Of a stretch of DNA of 64,000 nt, positions 9,145-17,308 are shown piece by piece (position 1 is the first letter of the stretch; each line of letters starts with the position of its first letter). Location of the stretch: positions 434,001-498,000 of the forward strand of contig CAVSIP010000001.1 of the NCBI GenBank assembly GCA_963728075.1, in the 5' to 3' direction. This DNA is from CAVSIP01 sp963728075. GTDB lineage: Bacteria; Actinomycetota; Actinomycetes; JAFAQI01; DASSKL01. The position numbers were made by a program, and so were the translations under genes. The notes under the pieces are model-generated. The model was not told where the DNA came from. It saw only the letters and a list, made by a program, of their open reading frames with translations, and searched no databases.

Positions 9145-10182
9145 TCATGCCTGCCAGCCGAGAGCACGCCGGATCCGGCTGATGGCGAGGTTCTTCGGGA
9201 TCCCGGGGGCGGCGAGCCAGTCGCGCAGCAGCTTGCTCGCACTGCGTTCCGGCACGCCCATGGTCTCGCGGAGATAGGCGAGGTAACCCGGTGTGCCGGC
9301 TCGCGGAACATGACCGTTGCCGAGATCCCGAAACATCCTGGCGAACCCCAGGCGCTTCTCGGCCGGCAGGTGCCACACGGTCAGATCGAGGTCCTCGGCT
9401 CGCGCGTCGCGGTAGTGGTAGCCCGTCCAGATCCGCCTGACGAAGTCGTTTCCGAGCGCGTTGGCGCCGAGAGTGGTCGCGTACACGGCGGAGAGGAAGT
9501 GGTCCTCGCGCGTGTAGGTCGGCACGCCTTTGCACATGTCGTCGTAGACGGACACCCACAGGGCGTCGATCTGCGCGGCGACCCGTCCCATGGCGTCGGC
9601 ACCTGCAGCGAGGAACTCCCCGCCCGTGAACGTCACCGCCTCCTCCACGAACCCGGGGTGATAGCGCCGCAGCAGGTGGGCGATCTCGCGTGGGGTCAGG
9701 TCGTTGGACCGGTCGTCTGCATCTACCTGGAGATCGTAGGTGAGCAGCCCCCGCGAGGCGACGGCATCCAGGATGGGGTCGGCCGGACGCAGCCACACGG
9801 TGTCGAGGTCAAGGAACACCGATACCTCGGCTGCTCGCCGCGCGAGGTCCTCGACGACATCGAGCTGGAACATCTGACATCCCCAGGCGCTGAGTAGGCG
9901 TGGCGGGCGACGTCGCCAGGAGAGGATGCGAACATCGACACCGAGGGCGGCGAACGTCTTCGCCACGTCGACTCCGTCGACGACGGGCAGCCCGGGCTCG
10001 TTCAGATACACGGCGAGCTCGACCTCGGGGTTGAGCTCGCGGCAGGTGACGAGCGAGACGACCAGGGTGCGCCAGTAGACGTCCTGGAAGGCCGGCGAGC
10101 TCGAGCTACCCCACATCTGCGCGTACGCGCTCTCCTCGCCGGGAGCCTCACGGTAGAAGAAGTACGCCACCGTGACTGTCAT
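9145..10182 (-). CDS. Putative GT-A type glycosyltransferase with DLD motif
   Basis: 345 residues from ATG 10182. I do not recognise a named family with certainty. VSVFLDLDTVWLRPADPILD at about residues 120-140 is a DxD-type nucleotide-sugar and metal-binding motif. It follows strands (LVVSLVTCRELNPEVELAVYL) and an aromatic WGCQMFQLDVVEDL segment as in GT-A enzymes that read a neighbouring acceptor. YTREDHFLSAVYA later in the chain could supply the general base. It is followed 55 bases on by the deacetylase and lies 17 bases after the WecG-like gene. Function as an EPS glycosyltransferase is inferred from motif and context. Confidence 0.55.
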   Translation of the reverse strand: MTVTVAYFFYREAPGEESAYAQMWGSSSSPAFQDVYWRTLVVSLVTCRELNPEVELAVYLNEPGLPVVDGVDVAKTFAALGVDVRILSWRRRPPRLLSAWGCQMFQLDVVEDLARRAAEVSVFLDLDTVWLRPADPILDAVASRGLLTYDLQVDADDRSNDLTPREIAHLLRRYHPGFVEEAVTFTGGEFLAAGADAMGRVAAQIDALWVSVYDDMCKGVPTYTREDHFLSAVYATTLGANALGNDFVRRIWTGYHYRDARAEDLDLTVWHLPAEKRLGFARMFRDLGNGHVPRAGTPGYLAYLRETMGVPERSASKLLRDWLAAPGIPKNLAISRIRRALGWQA

Positions 10183-10199
10183 GCGTGGTCCCCGTGCGG

Positions 10200-10973
10200 T
10201 CAGTCGCGGGCGGCGGATCGGGCGGCTGCGGCGTAGACGAACCTCACGTTGCCGAACAGGTATCGTCGCCACAACCGGCGCGGCTCGGTGGCCAGTCGGA
10301 AGGTCCACTCCAGCCCGTGTCGCTGCAGCACGCGGGGGGCCTGAGGCTTCGTGCCGGCCACGAAGTCGAACGCCGCGCCGACGCCAACCGCGACCACGGG
10401 CAGATGGTGCGCCAGGCGGGCGGCCTCCCAGTCCTGCTTCGGCGTGCCGAGCCCGACCCACACCACCTGGGCCCCGCTCGCCTTGATGCAGGCGCGCCTG
10501 CGGGCGTGCTCGATCTCGTCGACCTCGTGGAACGGCGGTGCCTCCCTGCCGACGATCTGCACGCCGGGAAACCGGTGGGTGAGGGCCTGGCAGAGGCTGT
10601 CGAGGACTTCGGAAGTCGAGCCGAGCAGGTAGTGACGCAACCCGACCCGCCGCCCGGCGTCGCAGACGTTCAGGAACAGGTCAGGGCCGTAGACCCGTGC
10701 AGTCGGCGGCGCCGCGGCGCGATGGCGCAGCCGGTTGGCCCAGACGACGCTCTGTCCGTCGGCGAAGTTCGCCCCCGCCTCGTTGAGCAGACGGCGCAGT
10801 GCCGCCTGCTTGTCCGCGAGAGCGAGGGTGTACGCGTTGCACAGGTGCACGTCCACACCGCGGGTGCCGCCCGTGACGGCGCGTTGCACCACCCACGCGG
10901 CGGCCTCGGTGGGCCCGGATGCAGTGATGGGCACTCGGGCGCACGAGAGCATCGGTGCTGAGAGCTCCGTCAT
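10200..10973 (-). CDS. WecG/TagA/CpsF family glycosyltransferase
   Basis: 257 residues. Diagnostic segments are the opening V..HLCNAYTLALA, NFADGQSVVWANRLRH, RVYGPDLFLNVCDAG, the HYLLGST strand and VWVGLGTPKQDWEA followed by VGVGAAFDFVAGTKPQAP. These match the ManNAc/ManNAcA-transferase family (TagA, WecG, CpsF), which usually adds the second sugar to an undecaprenyl-diphosphate-linked monosaccharide. The start ATG 10973 overlaps the gmd stop as ATGA. The gene therefore supports a lipid-linked (Wzx/Wzy) assembly route. No membrane phosphoglycosyltransferase for the first sugar lies within the window. Confidence 0.87.
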   Translation of the reverse strand: MTELSAPMLSCARVPITASGPTEAAAWVVQRAVTGGTRGVDVHLCNAYTLALADKQAALRRLLNEAGANFADGQSVVWANRLRHRAAAPPTARVYGPDLFLNVCDAGRRVGLRHYLLGSTSEVLDSLCQALTHRFPGVQIVGREAPPFHEVDEIEHARRRACIKASGAQVVWVGLGTPKQDWEAARLAHHLPVVAVGVGAAFDFVAGTKPQAPRVLQRHGLEWTFRLATEPRRLWRRYLFGNVRFVYAAAARSAARD

Positions 10974-11980
10974 CGGTCCACCCGCACCAGTCGTCCGGCG
11001 AGCTCGTCCTCCAGCTGCTGGACGTCGGCATCGACCATGCGACGTGCCAGCTCGTGCGCCGTCACACCAGCCCGCCAACCCAGCATCCGCGCGGCCTTCG
11101 AGGAGTCGCCGATGAGCGCGTCGACCTCGTTGGGTCGCTCGTACCTGGGGTCGATGCGGACGTGGTCGCGCCAGTCGAGACCGGCATGCGCGAAGGCAAC
11201 GTCGGCGAACTCCCGCACCGTGCAGGCGACGCCGGTCGCGAGCACGAAGTCCGTGGGCTCCTCGAGCTGCAGCATGCGCCACATGCCTTCGACGTACTCG
11301 GGGGCATAACCCCAGTCCCGGACCGCGTCGAGGTTGCCCAGCCAGACGTGGTCCTGCAGTCCTGCCTTGATCCGCGCCACAGCCCGGGTGATCTTGCGTG
11401 TGACAAACGTCTCGCCGCGTCTCGGCGACTCGTGGTTGAACAGGATTCCGTTGACGGCGTACAGGCCGTAGGCCTCGCGGTAGTTCACCGTCACCCAGTG
11501 CGCATACAACTTCGCGGCGCCGTAGGGGGACTTCGGCCGGAACGGCGAGCGCTCGCTCTGCGGGGGCGGGGTGCCGCCGAACATCTCCGATGACGACGCC
11601 TGGTAGAAGCGGCAGTCGATTCCCGAGGCACGGATCGCCTCGAGCAGCCGGATGGTGCCGAGCCCCGTGGCGCTGCCGGTGTACTCGGGCACCTCGAAGG
11701 AGACCATCACGTGGCTCATCGCCCCGAGGTTGTAGACCTCGTCCGGCCGCACCTCGTGCAGCAGGTTCACCAGCCCCACACCGTCGGCAAGGTCCCCGTA
11801 GTGCAGCACGAGCCGACGGTCGACCTGCTGCGGGTCCTGGTACAGGGAGTCCAGCCGCTGGGTGTTGAAGGACGAAGATCGACGGATGAGTCCGTGAACC
11901 GCGTATCCCTCGGATATCAGCAGGTCTGCGAGGTACGAGCCATCCTGCCCGGTGATCCCGGTGAGGAGAGCGGTTTTCAC
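10970..11980 (-). CDS. gmd: GDP-mannose 4,6-dehydratase
   Basis: 336 residues, standard length. Extended SDR with NAD(P)-binding TGITGQDGSYLADLL at residues 6-20, the GMD hallmark RRSSSFNTQRLDSLY, catalytic SSSEMFG and SPYGAAKLYAHW (YxxxK), and NHESPRRGETFVTRKI. It converts GDP-D-mannose to GDP-4-keto-6-deoxymannose, precursor of GDP-L-fucose, GDP-D-rhamnose and relatives. GTG 11980 has an excellent AGGAGG upstream. There is a 155-base gap before it, so a separate promoter is possible. Neither a GDP-fucose synthase nor a GDP-4-keto-rhamnose reductase is recognisable in the window, so the second step must be encoded elsewhere. Confidence 0.93.
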   Translation of the reverse strand: MKTALLTGITGQDGSYLADLLISEGYAVHGLIRRSSSFNTQRLDSLYQDPQQVDRRLVLHYGDLADGVGLVNLLHEVRPDEVYNLGAMSHVMVSFEVPEYTGSATGLGTIRLLEAIRASGIDCRFYQASSSEMFGGTPPPQSERSPFRPKSPYGAAKLYAHWVTVNYREAYGLYAVNGILFNHESPRRGETFVTRKITRAVARIKAGLQDHVWLGNLDAVRDWGYAPEYVEGMWRMLQLEEPTDFVLATGVACTVREFADVAFAHAGLDWRDHVRIDPRYERPNEVDALIGDSSKAARMLGWRAGVTAHELARRMVDADVQQLEDELAGRLVRVDR

Positions 11981-11992
11981 GCCTGCCTCCTG

Positions 11993-12023
11993 TCCCTCGC
12001 TGTCGAGGTTCCCGTACGAGGGA
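11993..12023 (-). promoter_or_regulatory. Leader hairpin just upstream of the gmd ribosome-binding site
   Basis: On the minus strand TCCCTCG (12023-12017) can pair with CGAGGGA (11999-11993), a perfect 7-bp stem with a 17-base loop. It ends where the AGGAGG of gmd begins. It could affect translation or mark the 5' end of the gmd-wecG transcript. The rest of the 155-base gap holds no clear gene or promoter. Confidence 0.35.
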
Positions 12024-12135
12024 GAAGGCAGTGGGTCGCGCTGATACGCGTCGCCGTGCCTGCAGAAGCCCGACCGGTCTGCCGAGTCGGCTGCACACAG
12101 GCGGGAGGGGTCACCGGCTCGGGCCTGACCCTCCA

Positions 12136-13224
12136 TCACAGGATCCGCTGCACCTGTGCCAGCCAGCGCTCTGCGACGACATCCCAGGCCAGCTCGGTCG
12201 CGGCGACCTCCCGGGCGCGTGCGCCGAGAGGCGCGGCATCCGGGCCCAGCGCCCGCTGGAGACCGTCCGCAAGGGCATCGGGGGCCGTGTCGCAGGCGAC
12301 GGCGGCACCACGGTGCGCCAGGTAGTCCCCGAGGGGGTAGCGCGTGGTCACCAGGGGGACCCCGAGCAGGGCGGCCTCGGCGGCGGAGTTGCCGAAGGCC
12401 TCCCACCGCGACGGGTAGACGAAGGCCCGCGCGCGGGAGAGCAGCTCGTACTTCTCGTCGCCGTACACCGCCGCTCCGATCTCGACCCAGCGGTTGAGCC
12501 CGAGCGCGCCGACCAGCGCTGCCACGTCGCGCCTGCAACCGCGCCAGTCGGGGCCGTGCAGCCGCAAGCGGGGACGACGAGCCACCGGGATGGCCGCCAG
12601 GGCGGCGAGCAGCAGGTCGAGCCCCTTGTGCTCGGGGTCGAACCGCCCCAGCCAGAGGACGTAGTCACCGCTGCCGCCATCCCAGCACAGTGGTGTCGGA
12701 TTGTGGACACCGTTCGGTGCGACCACCACCGGACCATCGAAACCGATGCGGGAGACGTGCTTGCGCTCCTGTGGGAAGAACACGTGCAGTGCCGCTGCGG
12801 CCGTCACCAGCCGGCCTTCCGCGGCACGCCACCACAGCTTCTTGGCGGTCGCATGTCTGCCGACGATGTGCGGGTCGTACGCGCCGCGTGGCTCGAGCAG
12901 GTAGGGCACGCCCATCCGTCGAGCCACACGGCCCGCCACCGCGTTCTGGCTCGTCCAGGCTGAGTGCAGGACCAGCAGGTCCGCGTCCTGCAGGTGCGCG
13001 GACAGGCCCACGGGTACGGTCAGTCTCCGCTCGCCGAGATGGCGGATGGTGTGGAGCTGGACCGCCTCGTTCTCGCTGTCGTCAGGTCGGTCACTGAACG
13101 GTGGCTCGCAGACGATCGACGTCTGCACCCCGTGGTGCGCGAGCGAGCGGGACCAACGGTGCACGGCACCGGTCATGCCACCGTCGCCGGTGAGTGCGCG
13201 AGGGTAGTAGCGAACGATCCTCAC
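12136..13224 (-). CDS. Glycosyltransferase family 4
   Basis: 362 residues from GTG 13224, which overlaps the upstream ATP-grasp stop as GTGA. The N-terminus VRIVRYYPRALTGDGGMTGAV carries the glycine-rich acceptor loop. LVLHSAWTSQNAVAG and YLLEPRGAYDPHIVG are typical of GT4 enzymes of the WcaI/Alg11-like type. The donor site reads FVYPSRWEAFGNSAAEAALL followed by GVPLVTTRYPLG; the second conserved glutamate region is somewhat divergent. Probable EPS sugar transferase; last gene of a tightly overlapped five-gene block that begins at 17308. Confidence 0.82.
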   Translation of the reverse strand: MRIVRYYPRALTGDGGMTGAVHRWSRSLAHHGVQTSIVCEPPFSDRPDDSENEAVQLHTIRHLGERRLTVPVGLSAHLQDADLLVLHSAWTSQNAVAGRVARRMGVPYLLEPRGAYDPHIVGRHATAKKLWWRAAEGRLVTAAAALHVFFPQERKHVSRIGFDGPVVVAPNGVHNPTPLCWDGGSGDYVLWLGRFDPEHKGLDLLLAALAAIPVARRPRLRLHGPDWRGCRRDVAALVGALGLNRWVEIGAAVYGDEKYELLSRARAFVYPSRWEAFGNSAAEAALLGVPLVTTRYPLGDYLAHRGAAVACDTAPDALADGLQRALGPDAAPLGARAREVAATELAWDVVAERWLAQVQRIL

Positions 13225-14330
13225 GGTGCGGGCGCTTCCGGTGCACACGACGGATGTCGGTCGTGACGGTCTGTCACGCGCCGCCGGACGCCGAACGCCA
13301 GGCGGGCGATCGCCGGGCCAGGGTCGGTCAGCGAGCCGAGGCTGTGCACCGTTCCGCGCCGCGGGCGGGCGGCGCGAAGTGCCTCGACCGGTGTCAGCGC
13401 CCCACCCCTGACCGAGCTCAACAGGCTCCGCAGGTCGCCCTCCAACCACCGGAAGAGGACGTTAGGGCGCGCGCGGGCGGGGACCGGCTCGTCGCCCTGC
13501 AGCAGCCCGCAGTAGGTCCCCACGAGGTCGACGCCTGCCTCGACAGCGGCCGGCAGCGACGCGTGGATCCGCGGGTTGATGTCGAGTACGTGGTCGCCCG
13601 CGAGGTCTATGTGGAAGACGCCCTCGTACTCGGAGAGCAGCCGCTCCAGCCCTTCTTCCAGCGCTGTGTCGGGTGCGGCGGTGACGGCGGCGGCGATGGT
13701 GCCGCACGGGTACGGCCAGACTCGCAGGTAGCGCAGATGTGCCGCACTGACGAGCCGGCCCCGCCACATGACGCCGAGAACGCCGCGTAGCTCGTCGTCC
13801 AGGTAGGGCTGGACCAGCAGCGGGAAGGTGCCGGGATCCAGGCTCGCCAGCTGTGACCGATCGTCGATCCGCCGGGCGAGCGTGCGCTTGAGGTCGGGTT
13901 TCACCACCACCGGCAGGTCGGTCTGCTGCAGGGTGCGCCGCAGATCGGCCGGCGAGTCCACCGCCCTGGTGGGCGGTACGGCCAAGCCCGCCGCGCGGAT
14001 GTGCTCCGCGGCGGTGCCCTTGTTCATCAGGTGCGCGATGGGAGTACCGAGGGCCAGCACCGCTGCGTCCGTTGCCGGGAAGGCAGCGACATACGGGTGG
14101 GCGGACAGCTCCTGACGGACCGCGGCCGCATACCCCTCGGGATCCGCGTCGACCAGCGGGGCGCGCACCGTGCGGGAGCAGAAGCGTGAGCTGCCGGCCA
14201 GGGAGAGCCGGTTGGTCACCGTCACCGTCACCGGCCGCCCGGCCGTGGCGAGGATCCGCGTTGCGGCGGCTGCTGCGCGCGACTGCCCCTGGCCGCCTTC
14301 GGTGACGAGCACGGGCGCCTGCGCGCTCAA
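13221..14330 (-). CDS. ATP-grasp domain protein of the EPS cluster
   Basis: 369 residues. The N-terminal preATP-grasp part begins VLVTEGGQGQSRAAAAATRIL. The ATP-grasp part has PVVVKPDLKRTLARR (nucleotide-binding lysine), LLVQPYLDDELRGVLGVMW and the metal-binding end FHIDLAGDHVLDINPRIHAS. The closest general families are carbamoyl-phosphate-synthase-like ATP-grasp ligases found in surface polysaccharide clusters, which join a carboxylate to an amine through an acyl-phosphate. Its start is TTG 14330 overlapping the upstream stop as TTGA. I infer attachment of an amino acid or similar group to a sugar; the substrate is unknown. Confidence 0.75.
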   Translation of the reverse strand: MSAQAPVLVTEGGQGQSRAAAAATRILATAGRPVTVTVTNRLSLAGSSRFCSRTVRAPLVDADPEGYAAAVRQELSAHPYVAAFPATDAAVLALGTPIAHLMNKGTAAEHIRAAGLAVPPTRAVDSPADLRRTLQQTDLPVVVKPDLKRTLARRIDDRSQLASLDPGTFPLLVQPYLDDELRGVLGVMWRGRLVSAAHLRYLRVWPYPCGTIAAAVTAAPDTALEEGLERLLSEYEGVFHIDLAGDHVLDINPRIHASLPAAVEAGVDLVGTYCGLLQGDEPVPARARPNVLFRWLEGDLRSLLSSVRGGALTPVEALRAARPRRGTVHSLGSLTDPGPAIARLAFGVRRRVTDRHDRHPSCAPEAPAP

Positions 14331-15151
14331 ACGGTGGTCCTCTCGAGGCTGGCCGGGTCACTGTGCACGACGTGGCTCCGGCACACGTCCTCGAGCCACG
14401 ACCGCCGGTCCGTGGGCGGGCGCCGGGCTGTTCCCAGCAGCACGTCGAGCACCGGGCAGGTGTGTGACGACCGGGTGCGGAAGTGGGCGCGACGTGCCGT
14501 GACAGACGGGTGGGCCAGAGCGCGCGAGAGGGCGTACGCCTCGATGGAGAGTGCCGCGAACCGGTTCCAGTCGCCCGCCGCGGTGGCGTTGGCGAGAGCA
14601 ACGACACGGCTCTCCAGCGGACCGAACAGCTCGGCGGCCCGACGGGCCCCATCCGGGTCCATGGCGAGCAGGCGACGCACCTGCTTGTCCCGGAGTCCCT
14701 TGGCGTTCGGCGCGCCGCTCCACCGAGTGCCGTTGAGCAGGAGCTTGAACACCCCCTCGGCTCCCGGCCGTAGGCGCCGGAAGCCACGCTCGTCGTCCTC
14801 GGCCAGGGACAGCAGGTCGGACAAGTGGAACAGCGTCGACCCGCGCCACACCTTGTTCTCCTTGATGCTGACCTCGAGGAGTGTCGGCTCCCGATCCGGT
14901 GCTGCGACCAGGTTGAGCCCGCCGGGAATGTGCCTGCACTCGATCGCCGGCCACAGGTCGCGGCCGTCCACCCACTGGAGGAACACATCCGTGAGAAGGC
15001 CCCAGGCGTCCGGGCTTGCTGCAGAGTCGATGTCGCCCTCGGCGTGCAGGGCCGAGTCCACGTTCTTCCAGACCAGCCAGGTCGGCTCGGTCCGGGAGAG
15101 CTCCTGGAGCAGGGGCAGCCAGACATTCGCGCGGTCAACCGGGCTTTCCAC
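14327..15151 (-). CDS. Putative nucleotidyltransferase-fold protein of the EPS cluster
   Basis: 274 residues; not confidently recognised. The N-terminal part WLVWKNVDSALHAEGDIDSA (about residues 24-43) resembles the G-D-x-D motif of uncharacterised nucleotidyltransferase-like proteins (NTP_transf_5 type) that often accompany thymidylate-kinase-like proteins in polysaccharide loci. A basic WRGSTLFHLSDLLSLAEDDERG segment follows, as in those proteins. The third acidic residue normally expected is not obvious, so catalytic activity is uncertain. Start GTG 15151 lies 17 bases inside the upstream acyltransferase gene. Context with the ATP-grasp enzyme suggests a shared modification pathway. Confidence 0.5.
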   Translation of the reverse strand: MESPVDRANVWLPLLQELSRTEPTWLVWKNVDSALHAEGDIDSAASPDAWGLLTDVFLQWVDGRDLWPAIECRHIPGGLNLVAAPDREPTLLEVSIKENKVWRGSTLFHLSDLLSLAEDDERGFRRLRPGAEGVFKLLLNGTRWSGAPNAKGLRDKQVRRLLAMDPDGARRAAELFGPLESRVVALANATAAGDWNRFAALSIEAYALSRALAHPSVTARRAHFRTRSSHTCPVLDVLLGTARRPPTDRRSWLEDVCRSHVVHSDPASLERTTV

Positions 15152-16325
15152 GGACAGGCACCTCGTCGTCGGCGGGCGAGGGGCTCGGATGAGCCCTCTT
15201 GACTGGGAGCCGACGGGGGGTGCCCGCGATACCTCGGACCTGGCCCGGTCCGCTCCCCTGGATCAGCCGGTACTTCAGGTCAAGGAGCCTTCCGGAGACG
15301 CCTCGGGGGAGCAGCCACGCTTCGTCCACTCTGTCCCGTGCACCGAAACGGTACTTGTAGTCCTCGCTGCCGCGGAGCAGGTCGTAGGTGCGGACGCCCC
15401 GTGCGTGGGCAGAGGTGATCGCCTCGGCGTGCAGTGCCATCCCGAGCCGCATCGGCGCCCAGTCGGCCAGCCAGCCTCCTTGGTAGTAGAAGAACGTGTC
15501 CCGCCACAGGAACCCGTAGACCGCTCCGATCGGCGTCCCGTCGTGCTCGGCGAGGAGCATGCTCGGCCCGCGGCCGGGGCCGGCGACACGGACGAGGTCG
15601 CGGTGCAGCTCTGCCGACTGCTGCATGCGGAAGCTGCTCGGGCGATCGAGCAGGCTCCGTCTGCTCTGGTGCAGCGACCACAGCACATCGATGTCCTGTG
15701 GCGTCATCTCGTCGGGCGCCACCCATCGGAAGGTCGCTCCTGCCGCGTCCAGCTTTCGGCGGTAGCGGCGCAGCTGCTGGCGGAAGTTCGCCGAGATGTT
15801 CAGCCGCGACACGTCCGTCGCGGTCGCCACCCGGGGACACGGGTTCGTGAACACCATCCTGGCGTGCCTCGGCACACACGGCACGCCCGTCTCGACGTCG
15901 AGGTGACGGAGCAGCAGCGGACGTCGTCGGGCCTCCTGGGACAACCACGCGCGGACGTCCGAGAGCCGGTCGGCGCGCACCGCCCACCCGCAGTGGTCCG
16001 CCGAGTACGGGCGCCCGCTGCCGGCGTTGGACATGAACCGGATTCGGATCGGGAGTCTGGGGTGAGCTCGCTCGCGTCGATCGCTGAGGGTCACGACGGC
16101 GTCCGGTTGACCAGTGGCGTCGCGCCACACCGCGACCTTGGTCGGCGGCCGGCCCACGTGTCGCCACCAGGTGACCACCCAGTCCGGGGTCTGGAAGTAG
16201 GACGACGCCGGCAGGTCCTGCAGGAGGGCAAGCCACGCTTCGATGAAGCCGCTGTCCTCCGCCACGTCCCTCAGCGCGACGACGTCGGGGGTCGACGCCG
16301 CGCCGGGACCAGTCCGGCCGGTCAC
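15135..16325 (-). CDS. CelD/FemAB-like GNAT N-acyltransferase
   Basis: 396 residues. Two GNAT-like halves: an N-terminal half with SSYFQTPDWVVTWWRHVG, typical of CelD/BcsL-type proteins, and a C-terminal half with SMLLAEHDGTPIGAVYGFLW, YYQGGWLADWAPMRLG and the characteristic end YDLLRGSEDYKYRFGARDR. Family members transfer acyl or aminoacyl groups to polysaccharide or peptidoglycan precursors. GTG 16325 was chosen because it overlaps the upstream stop (GTGA); TTG 16334 is possible. With the neighbouring ATP-grasp and NTase-like proteins it forms a plausible decoration module; the acyl donor is unknown. Confidence 0.78.
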   Translation of the reverse strand: MTGRTGPGAASTPDVVALRDVAEDSGFIEAWLALLQDLPASSYFQTPDWVVTWWRHVGRPPTKVAVWRDATGQPDAVVTLSDRRERAHPRLPIRIRFMSNAGSGRPYSADHCGWAVRADRLSDVRAWLSQEARRRPLLLRHLDVETGVPCVPRHARMVFTNPCPRVATATDVSRLNISANFRQQLRRYRRKLDAAGATFRWVAPDEMTPQDIDVLWSLHQSRRSLLDRPSSFRMQQSAELHRDLVRVAGPGRGPSMLLAEHDGTPIGAVYGFLWRDTFFYYQGGWLADWAPMRLGMALHAEAITSAHARGVRTYDLLRGSEDYKYRFGARDRVDEAWLLPRGVSGRLLDLKYRLIQGSGPGQVRGIAGTPRRLPVKRAHPSPSPADDEVPVRGKPG

Positions 16326-17308
16326 GCCTGGCAACCTCCTCGGCCGGTCGTCCTGAGCTGCGAAGCGTCGTCCTCGGGACGAAAGCCCAGATCACGCTCG
16401 GCGTCGGCGATGTCCCAGATGCGCCAGGTGTTCGCCGACACGCCGTAGTAGACGCCGAAGCGCAGACCGTCCGGAGCCGTGATGCAGCGTTCGACCAGCT
16501 GCACCAGGTCTCGATGGGTGAGCAGGGTCGTCTCGTGCCTGGGGGCCTGCGGTCGGTCTTCGGCGAGCACGGTCCCGATCCGCAGGCACAGCACGGAGAT
16601 CCCGAAGTGCTCGGAGAAGTACCGGCCCGCTGCCTCGTCGCACGCCTTGCCCACGGCGTACGGGCCGTTGGGCCGGACCGGGTCGCTCGTCCGGATCAGC
16701 GGAACGTCTTCAGGCCGTAGATGCTCCCGGCGCCCGGCCACTATCGACCGGTACGGCTCCTGGAGTTCGTACGCACCTGTGACGTTGTTCGTGCTCGCTA
16801 GGACGACCCGTCTCACGCCGGCCCGGCGTGCACCCTCCAGGGTGTTCCATGTGATGCGCAGGTTTGCGTGGTGGACGTCCCGCCACGGGGTGCGGACGCT
16901 GCTGTGTGCGGCAAGGGCGACGACGACGTCGTGACCACGGCAGCACCGTGCTGCGGCGCGTGCAGAGCGAAGGTCCGCTCGGTGGACCCGTGCAACGCCA
17001 CGGCGTCGACGGTCCACGGCGGTGAGCGACCACGGCTCGCCGAGCCCAGTGAGCAAGGCACGACCCACGACACCGCTTGCCCCGGTCACCAGGACGCGCG
17101 CGGCTCTCGTCTTGCCACCACGTCTGCTGTCCTGGTCGCCCTTCGGAGGGTGGAGGTAGCGCAGGTGTGCCTCGGTTCCCTCACCCACTCGCCGGTAGGT
17201 GACGACCTCGTTGCCGCGCGGGAACTGCCACTCCACAGCGTCCTGGGGGATCTTGACCGTGACACCGCCCATGGGACCGCCGATGCAGAGCAGGCGGAGC
17301 GTCGTCAT
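16322..17308 (-). CDS. NAD-dependent epimerase/dehydratase, uronate-dehydrogenase-like, with extra N-terminal domain
   Basis: 328 residues. Residues about 70-328 form an extended-SDR enzyme: RVLVTGASGVVGRALL (cofactor loop), ASTNNVTGAY, the YxxxK pair in NGPYAVGKACDEA, and an end (TLLTHRDLVQLVERCI, YYGVSANTWRIWDIADA) that strongly resembles uronate dehydrogenases. Residues 1-60 are unusual: MTTLRLLCIGGPMGGVTVKI and WQFPRGNEVVTYRRV look like a separate small beta domain seen as free-standing short proteins. ATG 17308 has GGAGG correctly spaced, so the extension is translated. It heads the leftward EPS arm. Substrate probably a sugar nucleotide or uronate; unproven. Confidence 0.75.
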   Translation of the reverse strand: MTTLRLLCIGGPMGGVTVKIPQDAVEWQFPRGNEVVTYRRVGEGTEAHLRYLHPPKGDQDSRRGGKTRAARVLVTGASGVVGRALLTGLGEPWSLTAVDRRRRGVARVHRADLRSARAAARCCRGHDVVVALAAHSSVRTPWRDVHHANLRITWNTLEGARRAGVRRVVLASTNNVTGAYELQEPYRSIVAGRREHLRPEDVPLIRTSDPVRPNGPYAVGKACDEAAGRYFSEHFGISVLCLRIGTVLAEDRPQAPRHETTLLTHRDLVQLVERCITAPDGLRFGVYYGVSANTWRIWDIADAERDLGFRPEDDASQLRTTGRGGCQA

